A stretch of 64,000 nucleotides of DNA from Gaertneriomyces semiglobifer (GCA_025558075.1 JAHLKF010000035.1:62001-126000), one strand, 5' to 3'. Shown: positions 23,065 through 33,665, counted from the first letter of the stretch. Notes: generated by a model not told the origin, from the letters alone. Made by a program: numbers and translations.

Positions 23065-26000
23065 ATGCTATACCTTGACGCTTTCGAGATCCTCTCTACA
23101 GAGGCACGTTGCACATTATGCGGCATCACTCTTGAGAACAAAATCCACATCTTACGTCGGCATTTGACCTCCACACGACACATTCGTGAAACGCATCGTC
23201 ATCAGCGTCTGCTGCGAAATCAGAGCTCACAATCTGTCAGAAGAGGTACACCTACACCAAGTGATGCACCAACAGTACCGGCATCCGAAGGTTCAGACTT
23301 CCAATCTGCGAATTTCAATCCAGAGGCATTTTCGTTTGTCCACGCTCAGAATTCATATACAGAAGAGAAATATTATGGGCACGTAAGAGAATGGAGATAC
23401 ACAGAACGTGAATTGATCGAACGTACCTTCGACAGAATTGCGGATGAAGTAGAAGTAGCACAAGTCGTCGATGTGTTCGATGACGCTGGGAGCTCTACGG
23501 GAGGTTCGACACAAGATGTTAGCTCGGATACCGACTCGGAATTCGACTTTGACAGTACCGACAGTGATGCAGAGAATGATTTTCCTTGTGATCTCGGTGG
23601 GTCGGCTGACTACGCTCCGTTCTCGAGCAAAGGAGTTGCTCTTTGCGCTTTCTTATTGACGCTTCTTCGACATCCAATCTCAGAGGGACTTGCGAAACTA
23701 ATATAGTGGTGGGCCCGGCAGCTCAGAGCGACATTGCCATCATACAAAAGCATCAAGAATGAGATTGAAAAAATCAAATGTACTATCAGCATGCATATGC
23801 ACCAAAGAACCACCGCTTCAGGTGATGTGCTCTTCGTAAACGACATCAACGATATCATCAAACAAGAGCTCGCCAATTCCCGGGTGATGCAGCACCTGCG
23901 TCTCTTTCCAGAAGATACCGGCAATGCCGTCGCCGAACTGTATCAATCCACACGGTGGAAAACAGATCCACATTTTGCGGCCCCAATGATCTCCCAGGGA
24001 ATATTCAGCTACTATGTTGGCGAGTTAGCTTGGTGTCAATCGGGTGGCGGTGATGTTGACCTGCTACTTATCGAAGGTTTCTGTGTGCGGCAGGGATATC
24101 TCCATGTCAAGGGCAAATTCGTCTTCGAAGTTGACAATGGGTACTGGATCAGCAATGACGAAGGATTATTTCGAACGGAATGTCTTCTCGAACCTGGTCC
24201 AGATACGTCGGAGGTCCGTGGGAGGTACGAGATTGATTGTGAATCTTCCATTCGATGACGCATTCACTACAACAGAGAGTATGCATTAGCGATCAGCGAC
24301 AGAGCCAGGTTTCTGCGAGAAAAGGCCCAAGGCAAGCGTATCGTCATGGTTCCATTGATTCTCTTTTGCGATGATGTCTCCGGGAATGTCTCTAAGAAAT
24401 GGAATGCCCATTACAATTGGTATTTCCAGCTTGCCGGCCTTCCGTTTGAGTATACTCAACTCGATTATAATGTCCACTTTCTTGCGACGTCGAACACTCT
24501 TTCTCCTTTGCAAATCGGCCGCGAAGTGCTCCAAGACGTTGTATCTGGGTTGGAAAAGGGCATCAATGCATACGACGTGATGCAAAGGGAAGAGATACTT
24601 GCCGTAGGTGGTGTATTTCTCATCGAATGCGATAATCCAATGGCCAATGAGCTTGCAGCAGGTATTGACATTCAACGAGGTCTTCGGTTTTGTCGCTTTT
24701 GTGAAGTAAAAAGGGATGCAACGACAGTTGATGGTTTATACGGAATGACAACGACAGAAACCCACCAGAGAAGGCAATGGGGAGGTACGCAGGAGGTCCT
24801 GCGTCGCAGGTTGCTTGTCGCATTAGATCCTCATACAACGAAGGCAGCTCTTGACCACAATAAGAAGTCGACCGGCATTGATTGTAAGTACGGTGCATTC
24901 TTCATATCCAAAATGCGAGAATTCATCGATTGAAATCCTGGATGTACGCGCGAGGATGTGCAGGGTCATATGCAGGTGTCATTTCCGGCGATTTCTGTTG
25001 AAGATATGATCAGTCCAATGTTTCGACTTGGATATGGGTTCAGCGGACATCGACACATCCCTGTGGAAATCCTTCATACGTTGTCGCGCGGTTTGATCGA
25101 GTATCTCATGGTCGCAGCTATAAAAGAACTTTCAGATAAGGATCAGAAAGTGTTGACAGTGCGCATCGATGCATTGTCATCAGTGGGATTTCCAAGACCA
25201 TTGCGTGGCAATCAGCTCGTTCAGTACATTGGGTCATTGCAGGGAAAAGATCGCCGAGCATTTGTCCAAGTGGCTGTACCGGTGTTCCAAGGCCTGTTGT
25301 CGCAGAAATGGCTGAAAGCATGGCAATATTTAGCGACGGTGTCGGTACAGTTGTTCAGTCGCAGGATCTTCGACGTCGATACTTATCTCGATGTTCTTCA
25401 ACGGTCTCTACAAGCAATGATGGCAACCATTGCAGATATCAATGTGTCATGGCTCTCTGCCCATGCGAAGTACCACACCCTTGCACATGTCGTTGAAAAT
25501 ATCCGCGAGTTCGGCCCGGCAGTGTTGTACATGTCAGAGAAGTTTGAGTCATTCAACAAAGTAATGAGAAATCATACTGTGCATACCAACAGGCATGGGC
25601 CTTCTGTGGATGTTGCTAGGAGGTTCACTCGATATGCCGTCGTTCGACCCCGATTGTCGGGTGGAATGTTCAAATCAGAAGGCCGCTGGAGCTCCCCAGG
25701 AGATGGGCTACGTCAGACCTTCTATGATCGGATAGTACAGCGAGTTCTTGGCTATAAGGAAGAAGGTAAACCTGCATTAAAACTCAAACAACACATAGAT
25801 AGCATACCTGTCGATTTCCAGGCGACGCGCACAGCGCATAAGCTACCGCTACCGGGTCCTGATAAGATGTTGCGTCGTTGGAAACGTATCATTCTTGATG
25901 AGAAACGGGTATGCGATTCTGGTTCGTTTGTTCAGGTTCAGTATCAAGAAGGGGAGGAATCGACGATTGCGATTGCACGTATCTGTCAAATCATCCAGAT

Positions 26001-26670
26001 CGAACCCACAAAAAAGATCCATGTGTCTGTCGATCTGTCTGCCTTTGAAAAGAATGATGATATCGTGAGCCGTTGGTATGGGCACCCAATCCTCCAATCA
26101 ATCAACGTTTACCGATGGGTCAATGTCGAAGAAATTGTCGGGCCGGTGAATGTTCAACACTACTGTGCCGTGTCCGGATGTCGACAGGGAACCACCCAGG
26201 GCATTCTACAAGAAAGAGTGCATTTAACCAAGGAGGTACCAGCGGTAATCCATACTCACCAGGTTCGGGATAGATTCCTGGTGAACCTTTTCTGTCACAA
26301 CACACCCTGGCTTCGTGATATCCTGGAGTTTGAGGTTGAGGAGCTCAATGTCCGTGAGAAGATTGCCGTCGCAATAGGCCAACGGAATGAGGCAACTGTG
26401 CAGCGCACAGACCATCAGGTTGCTCTAGGGCAGAGGAGGTCAATAAGAGCAAATACGGCAGCAGGAACTCACCAATCGCAATCGCAAGAACAATCTCCAT
26501 CTCTCCAAATGAATGCTGACCGAGGTAACGTCAAAATCGGCAGTGAATCGGTGTTCTCCTTAAGACCATTGGTCAACGTCGGTACGGGACTTGCAGGAGT
26601 CGCAGGACTCGGTTTCGACATGGTAGGAGGAGGAGGAGGTGCTCCAGGTAGGCCCAGGTATTCAGGTTGA
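23065..26670 (+). pseudogene. Transposase-like gene (Plavaka/KDZ, CACTA-related type), three nonsense codons
   Basis: One continuous frame from ATG 23,065 to 26,670 (~1,200 codons), broken by TAG at 23,704-23,706, TGA at 24,256-24,258 and TGA at 24,931-24,933. Coding character continues across all three. A C2H2-like finger (CTLCGITLENK to HLTSTRHIRETH) lies at residues ~13-42. A central block with LILFCDDVSGN, KKWNAHYNWYFQLAGLP and LIECDNPMANEL, then CRFCEVKR, resembles the large transposase-like proteins of fungal Plavaka/KDZ elements as I recall them. The two TGA codons follow CGA and GAT and could derive from CGA. The Gly-rich C-terminus ends at 26,670. The family call is from motif memory; a degenerate DNA transposon gene is the safer statement. 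Confidence 0.6.
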
Positions 26671-27015
26671 CGAATAACGACACCACCAGCATCAGAAAAT
26701 GCAAAATCGATGAATGTGCAGTTCAAGAAGGTGTAAGAAAATGCAGAAGATGGAGGATGCGCAGTTCCAGGAGGTGTCGAGGGAATGCCTTGGGGGAAGT
26801 TTTGCAGGGGTCCTTGGCCCGTTGACGCGTACATTTAGCTATCAATAACTTAAATATTATGCGTTTATTGCAATCAATACAGGTTTGTAACCGCGTCAGA
26901 TTTTGTCCTCCCCCGGGTTTCAGGCACGGGACCTCCCGGGGAGGTCCAGGGAGCGATAAAACCTTTTTCTTCACCCCTTCGGCGCCGCAACTGCATAGTA
27001 ACCTCTTTATAGGAG

Positions 27016-27102
27016 CTGTCGAAAATGCGGCAACCTCTTGTTCAGCATCTGCGACATGGTATTTTTCCATTGCGAAACGACAGGCAGCCGCATTTTCGAC
27101 AG
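27016..27102. repeat. Short inverted repeat with 15-bp perfect arms
   Basis: CTGTCGAAAATGCGG (27,016-27,030) is the exact reverse complement of 27,088-27,102, with a 57-bp loop. It lies just upstream of the gene X start. It could be a small foldback element, or a hairpin in the 5' region of gene X. Confidence 0.7.
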
Positions 27103-27122
27103 TTCTTAACATGTGTCCAATC

Positions 27123-27657
27123 ATGGCGTCAAAATCTCCTGCTCGGGCCGCAAGGCGGGTGAACATTGACCTTTCTCTTTCGTCTGCTTACCCTCCATCA
27201 ATTCCTTTTTCAGAGCTGCAAGCATCGAACAAGGAGAATCATCCCGATACGAGGAACGTCAACAACAAACGTCCATCTTCTGAACCAGCTGCTACAATGC
27301 CTCCAAGACGTACACCTGCCCGCCAGCCTGCCACCAGCCTATCAACCTCTCTGACAAGGGTTCAAGCTATAGCTGTGATCGAGGCAAAAGGTCTTGAAGG
27401 TGACAACAAGGAAGAAGCGGTCACCTTTTCGCAAAAAGGGTTTGCGGAGCAGCTTTTGGGCCTCAAGTGTGATCTCTTAGAGCTCAAAAAGATGTCATCA
27501 CAGAGCTCCAAGATGGTGGTGCAGAACTTTGAATTGTCGGAGAGCGGAAAGGTGAAAGCTTCTTGTTCATTGTTGACGTCGCTGTAGCTGACAACCCTCC
27601 AGAAAAGCATCAGGGCTGCCGCAAGGAAGCTTGTTCACAATCCCAAGGCACGACGAT
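27123..27657 (+). pseudogene. Gene X, 5' part, disrupted by viral element insertion
   Basis: I start at ATG 27,123 (MASKSPARAARR); an ATG four codons upstream is possible. Exon 1 ends at 27,551 (donor GTGAAAG) and exon 2 starts at 27,603. The frame then reads KSIRAAARKLVHNPKARR and is cut at 27,657 by the sequence TGTCACAG. The frame resumes exactly after the other end of the viral element (YINEAEGLTALAFKKQWG, 53,210 onward), with ACGAT duplicated. This split reading frame is the best evidence for the insertion site. The protein has a Pro/Arg/Ser-rich disordered N-terminus and a helical middle. No domain is recognised. Confidence 0.8.
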
Positions 27658-27688
27658 TGTCACAGTGCAGACCGACATTGCATATGCA
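27658..27688 (+). repeat. Half of the viral terminal hairpin, stranded at the gene X junction
   Basis: 31 bases, TGTCACAG through TGCATATGCA, identical to the first 31 bases of the 52-bp palindrome at 29,630 and 53,154. The match stops just past the centre of the palindrome. The sequence then jumps into the outer end of the large inverted repeat, sharing only CA at the join. Confidence 0.9.
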
Positions 27689-28076
27689 CACAACGAACGG
27701 ATATGAGTTGGTCCAACCACTCCGTCTGGACAAGTGCCGCTCGATCCGAAGAGCCTTGCCAGGAGATTGCCGCTTTTGCAAGCACAAAAAGGGCGCTCCC
27801 CTCCCCGGAGCACACACAATCAGTAGTAGACAGGACGGATATGAGTTGGTCCAACCACTCCGTCTGGACAAGTGCCGCTCGATCCGAAGAGCCTTGCCAG
27901 GAGATTGCCGCTTTTGCAAGAGCATAAAGAAGCGCTCCCCTCCCTGCGCACACACAATCGGAAGTAGACAGGACGGATATGAATTGATCCAACCACTCCG
28001 TCTGGACAAGTACTGCTCGGTGCGAGGAATCTTGCCAGGAGATTGCCGCTTTTGCAAGAGCATAAAGAAGCGCTCC
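27687..28076 (-). repeat. Tandem ~138-bp repeat, three units (left copy)
   Basis: Mirror image of 54,760-55,148. Each unit contains the word GCTCTTGCAAAAGCGGCAAT. Open frames in both directions are a by-product of the repetition and are not annotated as genes. Confidence 0.85.
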
Positions 28077-28784
28077 CCCCGTTCAACTGAACGGCATACG
28101 GCTAGCTACCGAGAGTCGCGCAATACCCAGATTGCACGCCGTAAACTGAAACTCACCGACTTCGTATGGGCAGCGTCTTGATATCGGTCCTTCCACAAAG
28201 GGCGGCATTGTCACGCATGACCGACATAGTCGGTCCACTGCGCATCCGGCTTGCCCTCAGGAAAGCCACTTGAGCATTGCCCCCGTCGTGATCTGTGTGT
28301 TAGAGAAAAGGAATGCGACTGTCTGGGAGGTTGGCCCGACAGGTCGCCTTTTATAGGGTGTCGCACGCGTGGGAATCCCAGACAGCCCTAACACCCGCAT
28401 TGGCTGTGGCAAAGTCGCATTAGCTTAATTACACCCCTAACCCTACCGCACTCCCAGCGCACCTCCATTTTTCCCTCCCCCGGGACATGCCCGAGCGCAT
28501 GTAAAAGACATACCGTCAGACGTCCGACGGACATTTTCAGTTCGATCTCCGTCAGCACTCCAAGGCCTTGATCTCCGTGGGACATCCAGCTTTTTAGCAT
28601 CAGAGCTCCTGCGGACATCCTGTGGATGTGCGTGGGTGCCCGGATACCTTTTACCAGGACATTCGCAGGGGGTTCCCTGCAGATAGCTCATATTGGGTAT
28701 ACCGCTGAACGCTGCTTATAACCGATAATACTATTGCATTATTATACATCAGCAATGTTTATATGACTGTCTGTTTGATTTTGA

Positions 28785-29159
28785 TCACTGTTCCTCGTCA
28801 GGATCGCTGCTTTCCACTTCCTCCACTTCCTCCACTTCCTCCAAACCCTCCATCGGCTCCGCGGTACCTTCTTCTTCTATTTCTCCTTCCTCAGTACCCT
28901 CGGACGTGGTTTCGGTGATGTCTTGGGTCTCGGTCTCCATGATATCAGCGGGTGGGGGCACATTGTGCGAATAAACGAACTCCACAGACTCTATGTCAAT
29001 GACAAGATCGAGTTCATCCGGGTCCTCCCTGGGCTTCTCGAAACTCATAGGTGCACGGGTGAACTTGATCTTGTCGTTGTGGATAATCCGGTCAAAATAC
29101 CTATTGAACTCTATGTCAGTTAACCGGTTTGCATGCAGTTTCAAGATCGCTCCACCCAC
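28785..29159 (-). other. Acidic ORF downstream of gene X (left copy)
   Basis: Identical to 53,676-54,050; see that entry. It contains HANRLTDIEFNRYFDR and ends with a long Glu/Asp run. Confidence 0.4.
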
Positions 29160-29629
29160 TCAGCGAGCTCCTGGCCGGTTCTCATGTCATAAGAACCCCT
29201 GATGCTGTTATCCAAGGTCTTCCAGAAGCTCTGGCCGAACTTTTCTTGGCCGTAATCTCTCTCCATGGCGGCGACCACTGCCCTCTATGACGGTGGTCAA
29301 TGGTGTCAGTGTCATGGATATCTCTCGGGCAACACTTGACAATGGCACTTACCATCAATGCAGCCCGTTTAAGATGGGCATCTGTTACTGTTTTCGTGCA
29401 GAAGAGAAGCTCAGCAAAGGAAAGCAAATGAAGGTCATTCACCTTCTTGTCACCAGGAGTTCCAACAACCAAAACAGCCTTCATGTCGCTCTTCACACGG
29501 GTCAATGAGTTGGAGGCGACCTTGCGGACCTTGGCGACAATTGCGGCATTGCTCTCCATGGTGCGGGTAACACCCCACTGCTTCTTGAAGGCAAGAGCAG
29601 TCAATCCTTCAGCTTCATTGATGTATCGT
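29140..29629 (-). pseudogene. Gene X 3' part, inverted duplicate copy
   Basis: Exact mirror of 53,206-53,695, including the intron. It begins with the target-site bases (ATCGT on the + strand at 29,625-29,629), directly next to the viral left end. It cannot join the 5' half, because it lies in the opposite orientation. Confidence 0.85.
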
Positions 29630-29681
29630 TGTCACAGTGCAGACCGACATTGCATATGCAATGTCGGTCTGCACTGTGACA
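29630..29681. repeat. Perfect 52-bp terminal palindrome (left)
   Basis: 26 bp from TGTCACAG to TGCAT, followed by the exact reverse complement. It can fold into a loop-free hairpin. Identical to 53,154-53,205. Confidence 0.95.
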
Positions 29682-30033
29682 ATGGACATTGTTGAGTCAT
29701 ATGGACATTGCTGACTGACAATGGACATTGCTGGCTCAATCTGGACATTGCTGAAATCTGGACATTGTTGACCCATTCTGGACATTGTTGACACCGTAAC
29801 GCTTAATATCACCTAATAACAAGTGATGTCTACTTATAACACCAAGTGAAAACTGGGTTGAGTTAGAATATTTTTCTTATGTCAATCTTAACCCGCAAAA
29901 TCACCTACCATGTATTATCAAGCGCCCCCTTCCTGTTGACCTTCCAATCCCTCCATATTTCATCGAGTGCCGCGCCTATGAAACTTCCGCGTCCTGTCGC
30001 ACCTATCCATATCCTTATATATGCCTCGTCTTC

Positions 30034-30082
30034 ATCGATAAGTGTCTCAATCTGACATCACCCAAGTCAGACACTTATCGAT
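30034..30082. repeat. Hairpin with 14-bp stem in left terminal repeat
   Basis: ATCGATAAGTGTCT at 30,034-30,047 is complementary to 30,069-30,082, with a 21-nt loop. The mirror copy is at 52,753-52,801. ATCGATAA also occurs upstream of viral genes (34,292; 43,881; 43,901), so it may be a shared signal. Confidence 0.8.
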
Positions 30083-30274
30083 AAATCCTCAATGCTTCGC
30101 GAATATATCTTATGAACCTTATCGAATCAAACGCGCGCGTTCATTTCGTCGATAAACGGCCCTCGCCCATGGCGCTACGGGACTTGTATTTGTAGAGTTC
30201 ATTATATCTGTCTCCTTCCGTCAGCCGCTCCATATACTATTGCAACACCCCACATTTCATACTTTATCAAGTCG

Positions 30275-30429
30275 TGCACAGATGGCACAGATGCACAGAT
30301 GCACAGATGCCTTTCAGTCCGGAGAATACCATTTTCCAAAAAAAATTCATTCAACCCTCTGTGAACTTTTTTTTTTGAAATCCCGTCTCTTAAACCTAAA
30401 ATCATCTGTGCCATCTGTGCCATCTGTGC
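30275..30429. repeat. CACAGATG iteron block (left copy)
   Basis: Clusters of GCACAGATG on one side and CATCTGTGC on the other, around a core with an A-run and TTCACAGAGGGTTGAA. Same structure as 33,524-33,665 and 52,406-52,560. Confidence 0.85.
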
Positions 30430-30561
30430 TTCTACATTAATTTTACTACATACAATTTATATAATTACTACTACTTATCTACATATCCTCTACATAGCAC
30501 AGATGCCCGCACAGATGTGAATCATCTAAATTCATCTGTGCCTTTAAATCCTTATATATGA

Positions 30562-30774
30562 TTATTGCTTTTCTAACTTGTACACTCTTATTGGTTTGCG
30601 AGCACCAGGATATGTCTCCCCATTCAGATCTGCGAGACGCTTGACAGTGGCATGACACACACCGAGCATATCTTTCAACTGATTTAGCGACTTGGCACGG
30701 AACTCCTTTCGCAGGTCGGAGAACTCGTATACGGCAAGGTAGTTATGTGTTGGATGAGGCATTGACGGTTTCAA
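30562..30774 (-). CDS. Small HTH-like viral protein
   Basis: 70 codons. The segment LNQLKDMLGVCHATVKRLAD (residues ~30-49) looks like a helix-turn-helix, and the C-terminus is basic. It is divergent from the polymerase-helicase gene across a 155-bp AT-rich region with a TATA-like run (30,783-30,807). That position would suit a regulator of early transcription (inference). No family recognised. Confidence 0.5.
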   Translation of the reverse strand: MKPSMPHPTHNYLAVYEFSDLRKEFRAKSLNQLKDMLGVCHATVKRLADLNGETYPGARKPIRVYKLEKQ

Positions 30775-30782
30775 TGTATGTC

Positions 30783-30807
30783 AATATATATCTATATATA
30801 TATATAG
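30783..30807. promoter_or_regulatory. TATA-rich divergent promoter region
   Basis: A run of alternating TATATA between the divergent genes starting at 30,774 (-) and 30,930 (+). A second TATATATA lies at 30,904-30,911, about 20 bp before the helicase ATG. Promoter role is inferred from position only. Confidence 0.4.
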
Positions 30808-30929
30808 AGTGGGAATTTATATTGGTATTGTGGGGACGCACATTCGATGCTTTTGACGCAACCATCCGCGTAATGTAAAATTTCGATGCAAATGCGTTTC
30901 AACATATATATAAACCGATATTATTTTGT

Positions 30930-33353
30930 ATGTTCAAATATAGATACTCAAAACTTATCGAAATAATGACCTGCTCATTCTATGAAGATGAGTTCTTTCC
31001 GGTTGACAATGCGGATATGCCAACTATTCTTACAAAGATCGAGTTGTGCGACAAATCCAAACTCTGCCATCTCATCAAGAACAAGTATATGGATTCCAAA
31101 TGGAGAAAACTGTATAAAGCCTACTTAAAGAAATGTTGGGTCCAAGGGAATGAGTTCCGAGTAGAATATACATACTCGAAATATTCGTATGAAAATACTG
31201 GACGGCTGTTTTGTCGCAATGGGCTTGGACTTCAAGCCTTCCCTAGGGACGTCAGGGCGTACCTATGTGGAGAGTTTTACGATGATATTGACCAAGTAAA
31301 CAGTATGCCTGTTCTGTTGGCCCAAGTCTTTGAATCATACAATATCTCTGTACCCGAATTGGAGGAGTATGTTAATAATCGAAGTGCTTTCTTAGATAAA
31401 GAGCACCTTACTAAGAAAGATGTCCTTTCGCAACTGTTGACATCCTATAAACCACCCTCCAACTCTCTACTCAAAAAGATCCATGCCGACATTTATACCA
31501 AACTGGTCCCCATCCTACAAAAAGAAGGCTGGTCCGAGAAAGTCTGGACTCATTTGAATACAGTACGCCACAAAGTTATCAAAGGCAACCTTCCTGGGTG
31601 CTTTCTGAGCCTTGTGATGCAGACACATGAACATGAAACCCTTAACGAGATGTTCAACTTCTTTGAGTCCATGTACTTCTCTCCAGATGTGCCCGTGTTT
31701 GATGGAGGGCAGGTTCGAAAAGATCCCAGTCGAATTATTACTCAACATACACTTGATAAGTGTGAAGCGCAAGTACTAAATAATGCTGCGTTTTCTGTTA
31801 AACTTGCGATAAAACCCATGGAAGTATCGCCCGAATTCTATACAAAGTACCACATCAGTGAAGACGACCTGCTTGATGATGATGAACAAAATGTAGAGAA
31901 AGACTTGGATATGGACGAGTATGTCATGGATATTCCTGATGATGAGGAGTTCCATTTACAGAAACTACAAAGATTTTATAATGATGGGTACTGCCCAAAT
32001 CGAGCAGTGGCATATCTCAATAACTTTCTTGCCAAAATTACTCATGAGTCAACCGTATTTTATTGTTGGCGAGATTCACGTATGGAACCTTGGCTGCTTC
32101 GCGATAAGTCAACAACCAGAGGATCACTTAGCCATCGCTATCTCAAAAAGAAAGTTAAAACGGAGGACTCCAAGAAATGTAAATATGTTGATGTCCCAAT
32201 GTTTAACGTGTGGGATGAAAACCCCTTCATCCTCACTTTCAAACGCGTTGTTATGAATCCTACCTACACCGGCGACATCAATTTTAAAGAACTTAATCTT
32301 TTCCGTGGATTCAAAGCAAAGCGTCTGGCCAAGTACGATCCTCAGGTTATCGAACCTATTTTGCACCACATCAAGTACGTTATCAATTCTGATAATCAAG
32401 AGCATGCTGATTACACACTATCATGGTTGGCCCACATTGTCCAACATCCAGAAGAGAAGAATCGCACGGCACTTGTCCTCTACGGGAATCAAGGAACTGG
32501 AAAAAACATTCTCTTCGAGTTCTTTGGTGAAAAGATCATTGGCCGTGATCATTATCTGTACTTGAACAATCTAGAGGACCTTACAGGACAGTTCACTTCA
32601 TTGTCCGCTGCAAAAATCTTTGTTCTTGGTGATGAAATCTCATTCGCAGGGGGATATCGCACCAACAGCATCATCAAAAGCAAAGTCACACAATCATGGC
32701 AGAAACTTGAAAAGAAAGGTGTCGATCCTGTTATGATTGATGACTTTATGAACCTTTGTTTCTTATCGAACCATGATGATTGCATGCGTATCGAAGACAC
32801 TGATCGTAGATACTTTGTTAAAAGGACTTCAAGCAAACACCGGAATGATCACGAGTACTTCAATGCTCTTGCTGCACGATTGACACATGAGGCTGCGAAT
32901 CACTTCTATACCTATCTTATGGAGCGAGATCTATCTGCCTTCAATGTACGTGACATTCCTGAAACAGAGGAGAAACAAAGTATGAAAATATATGCAAAAG
33001 CGCCTTTAGAGTTGTTTGCAGATGATCTATTGAATGGACAGATCAAGATCAATTCAGTGGTTACTTTGTGTGCGGATTCAGAAGAGGAAGAAGAAGAAGA
33101 GGAAGGTGAGCATGGCCGTCAAAGTCTCTACTTTGAAAGAAACAAAACCTATGAAACCACGATCAATGTATTATTCAATCTTTATCGGGAGTACGTTGAT
33201 GCAGGATTTGCTGGACGCAAAGCAGGTGCTGACTTACCAAAAATTGCCTTCAGTAGAGCCATCAGAAAACATCTGAAAATCGAGAACAAGTCAGGTCACC
33301 GCCACAATGGAACCCCTATTCTGTTAACTGTGGCTTCCCCAACCGAGGTCTGA
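30930..33353 (+). CDS. TV-Pol-type DNA polymerase fused to SF3 helicase
   Basis: 807 residues; replication protein of the element. The N-terminal half carries the family A-related TV-Pol pattern: GRLFCRNGLGLQAFPR, then DDIDQVN (residues 118-124, motif A with acidic residues) and LEEYVNNRSAFLDK, with motif-C-like VFDGGQV at ~256-262. The C-terminal half is a superfamily 3 helicase: Walker A GNQGTGKN (~518-525), a Walker-B-like region ending VLGDE (~570) and a downstream segment LCFLSNHDDCMRIEDTDRRY that fits the sensor/Arg-finger area. An acidic loop (EEEEEEEGE) lies near 715. This fusion is known from Polinton-like viruses and certain virophages. It lies next to the left terminal repeat. No lesion seen. 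Confidence 0.88.
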   Translation: MFKYRYSKLIEIMTCSFYEDEFFPVDNADMPTILTKIELCDKSKLCHLIKNKYMDSKWRKLYKAYLKKCWVQGNEFRVEYTYSKYSYENTGRLFCRNGLGLQAFPRDVRAYLCGEFYDDIDQVNSMPVLLAQVFESYNISVPELEEYVNNRSAFLDKEHLTKKDVLSQLLTSYKPPSNSLLKKIHADIYTKLVPILQKEGWSEKVWTHLNTVRHKVIKGNLPGCFLSLVMQTHEHETLNEMFNFFESMYFSPDVPVFDGGQVRKDPSRIITQHTLDKCEAQVLNNAAFSVKLAIKPMEVSPEFYTKYHISEDDLLDDDEQNVEKDLDMDEYVMDIPDDEEFHLQKLQRFYNDGYCPNRAVAYLNNFLAKITHESTVFYCWRDSRMEPWLLRDKSTTRGSLSHRYLKKKVKTEDSKKCKYVDVPMFNVWDENPFILTFKRVVMNPTYTGDINFKELNLFRGFKAKRLAKYDPQVIEPILHHIKYVINSDNQEHADYTLSWLAHIVQHPEEKNRTALVLYGNQGTGKNILFEFFGEKIIGRDHYLYLNNLEDLTGQFTSLSAAKIFVLGDEISFAGGYRTNSIIKSKVTQSWQKLEKKGVDPVMIDDFMNLCFLSNHDDCMRIEDTDRRYFVKRTSSKHRNDHEYFNALAARLTHEAANHFYTYLMERDLSAFNVRDIPETEEKQSMKIYAKAPLELFADDLLNGQIKINSVVTLCADSEEEEEEEEGEHGRQSLYFERNKTYETTINVLFNLYREYVDAGFAGRKAGADLPKIAFSRAIRKHLKIENKSGHRHNGTPILLTVASPTEV

Positions 33354-33404
33354 ATATGGTGCTAAGTTACTCGAGATATGGAGCATATTGAACAATGAAA
33401 TATA

Positions 33405-33665
33405 GTCCCATCATCTGTGCCTAGTTAAGTAGATCATCTGTGCGGGGATCTGTGCATGGAGAGGGTATGTAGATAATTGTCAGTAATTGTAATAATTAAT
33501 GAAGAGAAATTAATGTAGAAGCACAGATGGCACAGATGGCACAGATGATTTTGGATTCTTGCAATCGCTTTTCAAAAAAAAAAGTTCACAGAGGGTTGAA
33601 TCAACTTTTTTCTGAAAACGGTTTTCTACGGACAGAAAGGCATCTGTGCATCTGTGCATCTGTGC
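33405..33665. repeat. Internal copy of the terminal CACAGATG block
   Basis: A diverged direct copy of right-repeat sequence around 52,311-52,560. It has three GCACAGATG-type repeats (33,524-33,547), an A-run, TTCACAGAGGGTTGAA, and an inverted CATCTGTGC cluster (33,640-33,665). It fills the gap between the helicase gene and the zinc-ribbon gene. Confidence 0.85.

Larger units (their letters stand above)
27687..30542 (+). repeat. Left arm of 2,856-bp inverted repeat
   Basis: The reverse complement matches 52,293-55,148. All translated segments I compared in the two arms are identical, and both ends were placed to the base. The inner 913 bp is the viral terminal repeat; the outer ~1.94 kb is a copy of host flank (gene X 3' half and downstream sequence). 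Confidence 0.95.
29630..30542 (+). repeat. Left terminal inverted repeat of the viral element
   Basis: 913 bp, paired with 52,293-53,205. It starts with a 52-bp palindrome. Next come four to five GGACATTG(T/C)TG words (29,690-29,790), a 14-bp-stem hairpin (30,034-30,082) and a GCACAGATG repeat block (30,275-30,429). No gene is supported within it. Confidence 0.95.

Noticed and set aside
27635..28181. Several long overlapping ORFs on both strands (and their mirror at 54,654-55,359)
   Set aside because: They arise from a 138-bp tandem repeat that happens to be open in several frames; no start, domain or codon signal supports a gene.
30275..30429. CRISPR-like array of short repeats (CACAGATG)
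   Set aside because: There are no regular spacers or cas genes, the setting is eukaryotic, and the repeats form an inverted symmetric block.
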